In this document: one piece after another, positions 1 through 5,556 of the stretch
Position numbering within the stretch: the stretch's first letter is position 1
Layout of the letters: each line of letters starts with the position of its first letter
NCBI GenBank assembly: GCA_900553265.1
Contig: USDD01000093.1
Location: 1 to 9,615 of the forward strand
Source: an uncultured Eubacteriales bacterium
GTDB lineage: Bacteria; Bacillota; Clostridia; Christensenellales; Aristaeellaceae
Length of the DNA stretch: 9,615 bases
Direction: 5' to 3'
Made by a program: the position numbers and the translations under genes
Notes under the pieces: model-generated
Database searches by the model: none
The model's input: the letters and a program-made list of their open reading frames with translations, nothing else
What the model was told of the DNA's origin: nothing

Positions 1-54
1 ACTCGCGACCTCCACCTTGGCAAGGTGGCGCTCTACCAACTGAGCTACTACCGC
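1..54 (-). tRNA. tRNA-Gly(GCC), 3' part cut off by the window edge
   Basis: Read on the minus strand, the sequence starts GCGGTAGTAGCTCAG, which gives the acceptor strand and a GCTC/GAGC D-stem. A CCACC/GGTGG anticodon stem follows, around the loop TTGCCAA, so the anticodon is GCC (glycine). The T-arm and 3' acceptor strand lie before position 1. It is 37 bases downstream of tRNA-Leu on the same strand, with no terminator between them, so the two are probably cut from one transcript. Confidence 0.93.
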
Positions 55-91
55 ACAAGCACAGCTGGCGGGGAATTACAGCGAGAATCAT

Positions 92-175
92 TGGTGCGGG
101 CGAAGAGACTCGAACTCATACGCCTTGCGACACCAGATCCTAAATCTGACGCGTCTGCCATTCCGCCACGCCCGC
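92..175 (-). tRNA. tRNA-Leu(UAG) with encoded CCA
   Basis: The minus strand folds into a class II tRNA. A GCGGGCG/CGCCCGC acceptor stem encloses a D-arm (GCG/CGC), an anticodon stem TCAGA/TCTGG around the loop TTTAGGA (anticodon TAG, leucine), a long variable arm (TGTCGCAAGGCGT) and a T-loop TTCGAGT. The CCA tail is encoded, at 92-94. The T-stem (ATGAG against CTCTT) carries one T-T mismatch. It is the first gene after the consensus promoter at 225-253. Confidence 0.96.
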
Positions 176-224
176 ACAATCGCGACTTGGCCGTGATTGC
201 TGTCTGCGACAATCAACGTTGACT

Positions 225-253
225 ATTATATACGCAAACCCAGGAAATGTCAA
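225..253 (-). promoter_or_regulatory. Consensus sigma-A promoter for the tRNA-Leu/tRNA-Gly unit
   Basis: On the minus strand a perfect TTGACA (248-253) is followed by a 17-base spacer and a perfect TATAAT (225-230). Transcription should start near position 218, about 43 bases before tRNA-Leu. A match to both hexamers at ideal spacing fits a strong, constitutive stable-RNA promoter. Confidence 0.92.
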
Positions 254-328
254 GAGCTTTCTGCAAATTTTCCGAAGAAAATATTCGCGGCTCGCGGCGC
301 TGTTTTATAGCGAACTCGGGAATGCGCA

Positions 329-357
329 TTGACGCGGCGGCACGTCTGGGATATACT
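329..357 (+). promoter_or_regulatory. Sigma-A promoter for the DUF3396-like gene
   Basis: TTGACG (329-334) and TATACT (352-357) are separated by 17 bases, giving a predicted transcription start near 364. It diverges from the tRNA promoter at 225-253, so 254-328 serves as the shared upstream region and holds no gene that I can see. The downstream transcript would have a long 5' leader before the first good ribosome binding site at 485-491. Confidence 0.75.
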
Positions 358-363
358 GGTTGT

Positions 364-500
364 GGAAGGTCGGAAGGGCTGGGGAAACGCCCTTGGTCTG
401 TCAGTCGTTTAGAGATTGCGCCGCGGTGAACGGCCTGACTCTGCCCGGCAAGCGCATTCGGGAGCTTGGCGGTTGAAATGCTAAAAGGAGGAAAGCTGCG
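364..500 (+). promoter_or_regulatory. Structured 5' leader, unassigned
   Basis: This is the predicted untranslated leader between the promoter and the ATG at 501. It contains two clear hairpins: AAGGGC (374-379) with GCCCTT (389-394), and CCG-CAAGC (445-453) with GCTTG-CGG (464-472), the second with one G-G mismatch. A strong ribosome binding site, AAAAGGAGG (483-491), follows, 9 bases before ATG 501. I could not match it to a riboswitch class I know (purine, cobalamin, c-di-GMP, THF, ZTP) or to RNase P, SRP or tmRNA. It could be an ordinary leader. Confidence 0.4.
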
Positions 501-584
501 ATGGGAAACAGTACCGGTTGATATGATCCGGTGTGCTATTAGTTCTATTTCTGCGCCGTCGGCGACGAGGAAGCTCCGCAGATT
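501..584 (+). other. In-frame 5' extension broken by TGA and TAG
   Basis: ATG 501 sits 9 bases after a full AAGGAGG and is in the same frame as the ORF that starts at 585. The frame reads MGNSTG, TGA (519-521), YDPVCY, TAG (540-542), then FYFCAVGDEEAPQI, and runs straight into M at 585. The codons after each stop look like those of a real gene. Each stop is one base away from a tryptophan codon (TGG); the TAG is also one base from CAG. A short inverted repeat, ACCGG/CCGGT (513-517 and 528-532), has the TGA in its loop. I read this as the original N-terminus, disrupted by two stop mutations. Dual recoding is possible but much less likely, because other genes nearby use TGA and TAG as ordinary stops. 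Confidence 0.5.
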
Positions 585-1631
585 ATGATTGACGCCGGCA
601 GGTGTTTGGCGGAGGAGATGTCGGAGTGTTACGCGCTGTGGTTGTCGTTGGGCGGACGCGTTCTGGGACAGTCGTGGAGAGGTTATCCCTGCCGAATGGA
701 CATGATCCTGAGCGAGGACGATATGGAGCGCTTTCGCGATTTGCTGTCCGTTCCGGATTACGACCGCTGGGAGCTCACGCTGATACCGGACAAGACGCTG
801 GCGCGTTTCGCTGCGCCAACCCGGAGCATTGACAGGACGTGGAGAGATCAGACGGCAAAGTTTACTGACATGAAGCAATTCGAGACGGCGGACCGCGCGG
901 AGCAGGCGGCGTGGTACTGCCGGCAGATGACCTGCCCGACGGACGATCTTCGCGGCGTATGGTTTCCCAAGAGATGCTTTGTTCCCGGCCATTTGCCGCT
1001 CAGGATTTCCTATATGCGCTGTTCCGCGGAGGGAACGCTGGCGTATGTGGGCGAAATCCTGAGGGACTGCGACCGGGGCGCGGGGCGGGCGAGTTATCTG
1101 TATATTCTGCGCGCCTCCGTTCCGCGGTATTTTCTCGACGCGTTGAATCGGCCGTTCGCGATGCAGAATGCGTGGCGGGAACGGCTGGTGGCGCTCTGTG
1201 GGAGCTTTGAAAACGCAATGGGTACCCTGAAAATGGACGCGTGCGAGCTTGGACACGGTTCGCCCGTGCTCACCGGGAACAGCAGTTTCATACCGGGCTT
1301 TTCACAGTATCTGCCGGATCTTGCGTGGGGAACGGCTCTGACCCGGCGGCAGCTCGACGCGCTGGGCGGTGTGGAGGCGCTGCGGGAGACGAATGTGTTT
1401 CGTGAGATCCATGTTCTGGCCAATGGAAACGCCTTTTTGCAGCTCACGTCCGACATTTCTCAGATGACGAAGGCGGAGGCGGCCGGACTCTGGCGCGTTG
1501 CCGCGCCGCATCTGCGAACGGTACAGAACTGCGCGTGGAGCGTCGGCGACGTTCCTCCGTCCTTCCGCTGGGGCTTCGAGCCGGAGCGGTTTCAGATGAA
1601 CGGCGATGGACGGTATCAAATTCAGATGTAG
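585..1631 (+). CDS. DUF3396-like (type VI immunity family-like) protein, probably lacking its N-terminus
   Basis: This 348-residue protein appears cytoplasmic, with no signal peptide or membrane segment. I recognise the family only loosely. The C-terminal part (about residues 224-300) has the pattern of DUF3396 proteins: a pro-gly-phe lead-in, then LPDLAWGTALT, LDALGG, and a short acidic stretch followed by NGNAFLQLTSD. DUF3396 members are linked to immunity against type VI secretion effectors, but no effector or secretion gene is nearby, so that role is inference. The start at 585 is doubtful. Its nearest Shine-Dalgarno-like match, GAGGAAG, lies 11 bases away, and a better-equipped ATG lies in frame at 501 but is blocked by two stops. 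The gene is therefore either a 5'-decayed pseudogene or is translated from 585 without the first beta strand. Codon choice is a little less GC-biased than in the cad genes downstream. It is a single-gene unit with its own promoter and terminator. Confidence 0.6.
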   Translation: MIDAGRCLAEEMSECYALWLSLGGRVLGQSWRGYPCRMDMILSEDDMERFRDLLSVPDYDRWELTLIPDKTLARFAAPTRSIDRTWRDQTAKFTDMKQFETADRAEQAAWYCRQMTCPTDDLRGVWFPKRCFVPGHLPLRISYMRCSAEGTLAYVGEILRDCDRGAGRASYLYILRASVPRYFLDALNRPFAMQNAWRERLVALCGSFENAMGTLKMDACELGHGSPVLTGNSSFIPGFSQYLPDLAWGTALTRRQLDALGGVEALRETNVFREIHVLANGNAFLQLTSDISQMTKAEAAGLWRVAAPHLRTVQNCAWSVGDVPPSFRWGFEPERFQMNGDGRYQIQM

Positions 1632-1635
1632 CAGC

Positions 1636-1678
1636 CTCGCCGGTTCGGAATCAGTCTGGAACCGGCGAGATTTCTTTT
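1636..1678 (+). terminator. Rho-independent terminator after the DUF3396-like gene
   Basis: A perfect 11-bp stem, CTCGCCGGTTC (1636-1646) with GAACCGGCGAG (1659-1669), has a 12-base loop and is followed by TTTCTTTT. It begins 5 bases after the TAG stop and separates this gene from the metal operon. Confidence 0.9.
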
Positions 1679-1698
1679 GTTAATCCTCGGCGAAACGC

Positions 1699-1727
1699 TT
1701 GACAGGGGATGGACGCCTGCATATAAT
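1699..1727 (+). promoter_or_regulatory. Consensus promoter of the metal-efflux operon
   Basis: A perfect TTGACA (1699-1704), a 17-base spacer and a perfect TATAAT (1722-1727) predict a start near 1734. That start falls on the operator at 1733-1748, so a bound repressor would block an otherwise very strong promoter. Confidence 0.93.
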
Positions 1728-1732
1728 ATCAA

Positions 1733-1748
1733 TTGAACAGTTGTTCAA
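1733..1748 (+). promoter_or_regulatory. ArsR/SmtB-type operator
   Basis: The sequence TTGAACAGTTGTTCAA is a perfect 7-2-7 inverted repeat. It closely resembles the known SmtB-type operator core (TGAACA, two bases, then TATTCA or similar). It overlaps the predicted transcription start and lies 21 bases before the regulator's start codon, as expected for autorepression relieved by metal. Confidence 0.88.
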
Positions 1749-1769
1749 ATGTTGAAAGGAGGTGGGCGA

Positions 1770-2129
1770 ATGGAGGAGCGCGGCGTGGAGTGCTGCGAGG
1801 AGTTCTGCGCGCACAAGGCGGTGCTGGACGAGGTTCGCGAAAAGCTGCCCGATGTGGAGGAACTGTACGATCTGGCGGAGCTGTTCAAGGTCTTTGGCGA
1901 CACCACGCGGATTCGGATTCTGTACGGACTGTTCGAAGCGGAGATGTGCGTCTGCGACATCGCGGAAATGCTGAGCCTGACTCCGTCGGCCATTTCCCAT
2001 CAGCTCAAGCTGCTCAAGCAGTTTCGGCTGGTGAAGAGCCGCCGGGAGGGCAAGACGGTCTATTACTCGCTGGCGGACGACCATGTACGATCCATCATTG
2101 ACACCGGACGGGAACACATCGAGGAATGA
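1770..2129 (+). CDS. ArsR/SmtB-family metal-sensing repressor (CadC/SmtB-like)
   Basis: This 119-residue winged-helix regulator probably represses its own operon and releases DNA when Cd, Zn or Pb binds. The start at 1770 is chosen over the ATG at 1749 because AAAGGAGG (1755-1762) lies 7 bases before it. Both classical metal sites are visible. The CadC-type site is the Cys-x-Cys in EMCVCDIAEML (Cys60, Cys62) plus N-terminal cysteines (Cys8, Cys9, Cys13). The SmtB/CzrA-type site is D-x-H-x10-H-x2-E (Asp103, His105, His116, Glu119), which ends exactly at the C-terminus. The recognition helix is around LTPSAISHQLKLLK (70-83), and the wing (about 86-101) carries basic REGK followed by VYYSL. The stop codon overlaps the ribosome binding site of the next gene, so expression is coupled. 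CadC-like sensing of Cd/Pb/Zn fits best; the exact metal cannot be read from sequence. Confidence 0.93.
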   Translation: MEERGVECCEEFCAHKAVLDEVREKLPDVEELYDLAELFKVFGDTTRIRILYGLFEAEMCVCDIAEMLSLTPSAISHQLKLLKQFRLVKSRREGKTVYYSLADDHVRSIIDTGREHIEE

Positions 2130-2142
2130 GGAGGAAATCATC

Positions 2143-2364
2143 ATGAAGAAGGTTTTCAAGCTGATCGATCTGGATTGCGCGAACTGCGCGGCGAAAATGG
2201 AGAACGCCATCGCTCAGATGGACGGCGTGCAGAAGGTGACCGTGAGCTTTCTGGCCCAGAAGCTGACGCTGGAGGCCGACGACGCGCGCTTTGACGAGAT
2301 CGTGCGCGAAATGGTCAAGGTCTGCAGGAAGGTCGAACCGGACTGCGAAATCGTGCTGAAGTAA
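2143..2364 (+). CDS. Stand-alone HMA-domain metal-binding protein
   Basis: This 73-residue protein is a single heavy-metal-associated ferredoxin-like fold. It should bind one metal ion and either hand it to the ATPase encoded next or regulate that ATPase. The metal loop is D-L-D-C-A-N-C-A, with Cys12 and Cys15. The acidic residues before the first Cys (Asp9, Asp11) are typical of Cd/Zn-type domains rather than the GMTC of copper domains. The start at 2143 is supported by GAGGAGG (2128-2134) 8 bases upstream; an in-frame upstream ATG at 2083 lies inside the regulator gene and has no such site. Thirteen bases separate it from the regulator's stop and 39 from the ATPase start. In many CadA proteins this domain is fused to the N-terminus of the pump. 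Here it is a separate protein. Confidence 0.92.
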   Translation: MKKVFKLIDLDCANCAAKMENAIAQMDGVQKVTVSFLAQKLTLEADDARFDEIVREMVKVCRKVEPDCEIVLK

Positions 2365-2403
2365 CGCAAAAACCGCACTGAAAACTACCATCGGAGGCGT
2401 CCT

Positions 2404-4242
2404 ATGAATAAGAAGCAAAAGGACATGCTGATTCAGATCCTCGCCGGAGCGGCGCTGCTGCTGGCGGCCAAGCTCATTCCCGCAGAGGGATGGCTGGAAG
2501 CGGTGCTTTTCCTGATTCCCTATCTGGCCGTCGGCTGGAAGGTGCTCAAGAAGGCCGGCGTGAACATCCTGCACGGACAGGTGTTCGACGAGAACTTCCT
2601 GATGTGCGTGGCCACCCTCGGCGCGTTCGCCGCGGGCGACTACACCGAGGGCGTGGCGGTCATGCTGTTCTTTGAAATCGGCGAGCTGTTTGAAAGCGTC
2701 GCCGTGGGACGCTCCCGCCAGTCCATCTCCGAGCTGATGAACATCCGCCCCGACGTGGCCAACGTCGAGCGCGGCGGCGAGCTGGAGACCGTGGATCCCG
2801 AGGAGGTTTCGCTGGGCGAGACCATCGTGATTCAGCCCGGCGAGAGCGTCCCGCTGGACGGAACGGTGCTGGACGGCGATTCCACGCTGGATACCGCGGC
2901 GCTGACCGGCGAATCCATGCCGCGCACGGTGCGCGCGGGCGACGAGGTCATCAGCGGCTGCATCAACCTCAGCGGTGTGCTGCGCGTGAAGGTGGAAAAG
3001 GAATTCGGCGAGTCCACGGTCTCCAAGATTCTGGAGCTGGTGGAGAATTCCAGCACCCGCAAGGCCAAGGCCGAGAACTTCATCACCAGGTTCGCGCGCT
3101 ATTACACCCCGGCGGTGTGCTTCGCCGCGCTGGCGCTGGCCGTCATTCCGCCGCTGTTTGTGGGTGAATGGATGATGTGGATCAAGCGCGCGCTGACGTT
3201 CCTGATCGTGTCCTGCCCCTGCGCGCTGGTGATTTCCATCCCGCTGAGCTTCTTCGGCGGCATCGGCGGCGCGTCCCGCTGCGGCATTCTGGTCAAGGGC
3301 AGCAACTATATGGAGACGCTGTCCAGCGTGGATACGGTGGTCTTTGACAAGACCGGCACGCTGACCGAGGGCTCCTTCCGCGTCACGGCGGTGCATCCGG
3401 ACAAGTGCCCGGAGAGCGAACTGCTGGAGCTGGCGGCGCTGACTGAGAGCTATTCGACCCACCCCATTTCCCGCTCCATTCTGGAGGCCTACGGCCATGA
3501 GCCGGACCGCAGCCGCGTGACTCACGTGGAGGAGGTGGCCGGACACGGCGTGAAGGCCGTGGTGGACGGCCGGCAGGTGCTGGCCGGCAACGAGCGCATG
3601 ATGCGCGCGGCGGGCGTTGAGCCTACGCACTGCACCTGCGTGGGAACCATCGTCCATCTGGCCGTGGACGGTCAGTATGCCGGGCACATCACCATCTCCG
3701 ACGTGGTGAAGTCCGATTCGAAAGAGGCCATTCAGGCGCTGCGCAGGGCTGGCGTGAAGAAGACCGTCATGCTCACCGGCGACAGCGAGGCGGTGGGCCG
3801 CCGTGTGGCCGAGGAGCTGGGGCTGGACGAGGCATACTGCGGACTGCTGCCCGCGGACAAGGTGGCGCATGTGGAGGAGCTGATGCGCTCCGAGAACGGC
3901 AAGCTGGCCTTCGTCGGCGACGGCATCAACGACGCACCGGTGCTGGCGCGCGCGGACATCGGCATCGCCATGGGCGCGCTGGGTTCGGACGCGGCCATCG
4001 AGGCGGCAGACGTGGTTCTGATGAATGACAAGCCGTCCAAGATCGCCACGGCCATCGCCATCTCCCGCAGAACCCTGCGCATCGTCCATGAGAACATCGT
4101 GTTCTCGCTGGCCGTCAAGCTCGTCATTCTGGCGCTCAGCGCGCTGGGCGTGACCGGAATGTGGTGGGCGGTCGTCGGCGATGTGGGTGTGCTGGTGCTC
4201 GCCGTGCTCAACGCCATGCGCGCGCTGCGCTTTAAGGAATAA
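2404..4242 (+). CDS. cadA: P1B-type heavy-metal ATPase, Cd/Zn/Pb efflux (CadA/ZntA-like)
   Basis: This 612-residue membrane pump exports divalent soft metals using ATP. Motifs appear in order: membrane helices near residues 9-45 and 60-95; the actuator-loop TGES (168-171); helices near 230-285 holding the metal-site CPC (271-273); the phosphorylated Asp315 in DKTGTLT; the His353-Pro354 nucleotide-domain motif; GDGINDAP from 505; and two final helices with Asp593 in VVGDVG. CPC plus an Asp in the last helix is the arrangement of the Zn/Cd/Pb group, and argues against copper pumps. The N-terminal HMA domain is absent; the preceding 73-residue gene supplies it. The Shine-Dalgarno is GGAGG just before 2404. 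The gene follows the regulator and the HMA gene in one transcript and is closed by a terminator. The specific metal is inferred. Confidence 0.94.
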   Translation: MNKKQKDMLIQILAGAALLLAAKLIPAEGWLEAVLFLIPYLAVGWKVLKKAGVNILHGQVFDENFLMCVATLGAFAAGDYTEGVAVMLFFEIGELFESVAVGRSRQSISELMNIRPDVANVERGGELETVDPEEVSLGETIVIQPGESVPLDGTVLDGDSTLDTAALTGESMPRTVRAGDEVISGCINLSGVLRVKVEKEFGESTVSKILELVENSSTRKAKAENFITRFARYYTPAVCFAALALAVIPPLFVGEWMMWIKRALTFLIVSCPCALVISIPLSFFGGIGGASRCGILVKGSNYMETLSSVDTVVFDKTGTLTEGSFRVTAVHPDKCPESELLELAALTESYSTHPISRSILEAYGHEPDRSRVTHVEEVAGHGVKAVVDGRQVLAGNERMMRAAGVEPTHCTCVGTIVHLAVDGQYAGHITISDVVKSDSKEAIQALRRAGVKKTVMLTGDSEAVGRRVAEELGLDEAYCGLLPADKVAHVEELMRSENGKLAFVGDGINDAPVLARADIGIAMGALGSDAAIEAADVVLMNDKPSKIATAIAISRRTLRIVHENIVFSLAVKLVILALSALGVTGMWWAVVGDVGVLVLAVLNAMRALRFKE

Positions 4243-4261
4243 TTCACAGGGAACCCGCAGG

Positions 4262-4296
4262 CGGAGCCATGAACAATTCGTTCATGGCTCCGTTTG
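4262..4296 (+). terminator. Terminator of the metal operon
   Basis: A 13-bp perfect stem, CGGAGCCATGAAC (4262-4274) with GTTCATGGCTCCG (4280-4292), closes on a 5-base loop and is followed by TTTG. The U-tract is short, but the stem is long and lies just 20 bases after the ATPase stop. Confidence 0.8.
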
Positions 4297-4316
4297 TTGA
4301 AAAGCCAGCGTTTAAC

Positions 4317-4345
4317 TTGAAAAAGTCGGTCTGCCATTGTATAAT
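4317..4345 (+). promoter_or_regulatory. Sigma-A promoter of the GMP synthetase gene
   Basis: TTGAAA (4317-4322), a 17-base spacer and TATAAT (4340-4345) predict transcription from about 4352. The roughly 74-base leader includes a small hairpin (CGGCG/CGCCG near 4378-4390). I do not see the conserved core of a purine riboswitch in it. Confidence 0.85.
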
Positions 4346-4425
4346 AAGAAAGAATCTCTTTCAGCGGCCGAAGGCGGCGGATCGCCGAAGCCGTATCCCC
4401 CGGAAGAACAAAGGAGGAAAAGAAA

Positions 4426-5406
4426 ATGAACTCGAATATCCGCCCCGAAACGATGGAGCGCATCACCACTCCCGAGCTCGCCAAGGCATTTATTGAAGAA
4501 CAGGTGCAGGCCGTCCGCGCGCAGGTCGGCGACCGGAAGGTTCTGCTGGCGCTGTCCGGCGGCGTGGACTCATCCGTCGTGGCCGCGCTGCTCATCAAGG
4601 CGGTGGGCAGGCAGCTGGTCTGCGTGCACGTCAACCACGGTCTCATGCGCAAGGGTGAGAGCGAGCAGGTCATCGAGGTGTTCCGCCATCAGATGGACGC
4701 GAACCTGATCTACATCGACGCCACCGACCACTTCCTCGATCTCCTCGCCGGCGTGTCCGAGCCGGAGAAGAAGCGCAAGATCATCGGCGCGGAGTTCATC
4801 AAGGTGTTTGACGAAGAGGCCTCCAAGCTCGAGGGCATCCGCTTCCTCGCTCAGGGCACCATCTATCCCGACATTCTGGAATCCGACGGCGTGAAGGCGC
4901 ACCACAACGTGGGCGGCCTGCCGGAGGACATGAAGATGGAGCTGGTCGAGCCGCTGAAGCTGCTGTTCAAGGACGAGGTGCGTGTCGTGGGCGAGGCCCT
5001 CGGCCTGCCCCACAGCATGGTCTATCGCCAGCCGTTCCCGGGTCCGGGTCTGGGCGTGCGCTGCCTGGGCGCGATCACCCGCGACCGCCTGAACGCGCTG
5101 CGCGAGGCGGACGCGATTCTGCGTGAGGAATTCGACAGGAACGGCCTGGCCGGCAAGGTCTGGCAGTACTTCATCGCCGTGCCCGACTTCAAGAGCGTCG
5201 GCGTGCGCGGCGGCAAGCGCTACGAAGGCTGGCCGGCGATCATCCGCGCCATCAACACCAAGGACGCGATGACGGCCACCATCGAGGAAATCCCCTACGC
5301 GCTGCTGCACCACATCACCGACCGCATCACCCATGAGGTCGAGGGCATCAACCGCGTCGTGCTGGATCTCACCCCGAAGCCGGTGGGTACCATCGAGTGG
5401 GAATAA
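4426..5406 (+). CDS. guaA: GMP synthetase subunit (ATP-pyrophosphatase plus dimerisation domain, no glutaminase)
   Basis: This 326-residue protein makes GMP from XMP, ATP and ammonia, the last step of guanine nucleotide synthesis. The PP-loop SGGVDSS lies at residues 44-50. Downstream come the family signatures VNHGLMRKGE, GTIYPDILES, RQPFPGPGLGVR and the C-terminal KPVGTIEWE, so both the ATP-PPase and the dimerisation domains are complete. Most bacterial GuaA proteins are about 510-525 residues, with a class I glutamine amidotransferase domain in front. That domain is absent here and no partner is in the window. The start is secure: AAAGGAGG (4410-4417) lies 8 bases before ATG 4426, and the promoter at 4317-4345 leaves no room for another domain. 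Two-subunit GMP synthases of this size are well known in archaea. Here the enzyme must either use free ammonia or pair with a glutaminase encoded elsewhere. Confidence 0.95.
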   Translation: MNSNIRPETMERITTPELAKAFIEEQVQAVRAQVGDRKVLLALSGGVDSSVVAALLIKAVGRQLVCVHVNHGLMRKGESEQVIEVFRHQMDANLIYIDATDHFLDLLAGVSEPEKKRKIIGAEFIKVFDEEASKLEGIRFLAQGTIYPDILESDGVKAHHNVGGLPEDMKMELVEPLKLLFKDEVRVVGEALGLPHSMVYRQPFPGPGLGVRCLGAITRDRLNALREADAILREEFDRNGLAGKVWQYFIAVPDFKSVGVRGGKRYEGWPAIIRAINTKDAMTATIEEIPYALLHHITDRITHEVEGINRVVLDLTPKPVGTIEWE

Positions 5407-5491
5407 TTCAGAGATTGAAAAGGTCTGCACACTGGACTTATTGATCTTTGAAGCCCTATACGGCGACAGAATTTCATAACCAGAGCCAAAG

Positions 5492-5528
5492 AGCCGTCTG
5501 ATTTCGTTTGATATCGGACGGCTTTTTT
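5492..5528 (+). terminator. Terminator after the GMP synthetase gene
   Basis: An 11-bp stem, AGCCGTCTGAT (5492-5502) with ATCGGACGGCT (5513-5523), has one G-U pair and a 10-base loop and runs into a T6 tract (5523-5528). It ends 28 bases before rsgA. The gap 5407-5491 holds no gene. Only a weak promoter-like pair was seen there (TGGACT near 5427 and TATACG near 5457), so how rsgA is transcribed is unclear. Confidence 0.92.
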
Positions 5529-5556
5529 CGAAATCTATCCATAAAGGAGAAAAGAA

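Noticed and set aside
519..542. Selenocysteine or pyrrolysine recoding of the TGA and TAG
   Set aside because: The small hairpin puts the TGA in its loop rather than upstream of it, as a bacterial SECIS would need. Two different rare amino acids within 25 residues is implausible, and neighbouring genes use both codons as stops.
213..1256. 347-codon minus-strand frame opposite the DUF3396-like gene
   Set aside because: It has no ribosome binding site at its start, a shadow-like composition, and overlaps both promoters and a recognisable plus-strand protein. It could only compete if the plus-strand gene were not real.
2095..4089. 664-codon open frame on the minus strand
   Set aside because: It is antisense to the regulator, HMA and ATPase genes, whose products are clearly recognisable. 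Its product is low-complexity and rich in His, Gln, Ala and Arg, as expected for the shadow of GC-rich coding DNA.
4352..4425. Possible purine riboswitch in the GMP synthetase leader
   Set aside because: The leader is too short, about 74 bases including the ribosome binding site, and lacks the conserved loop sequences of the purine class. Only a small GC hairpin is visible.
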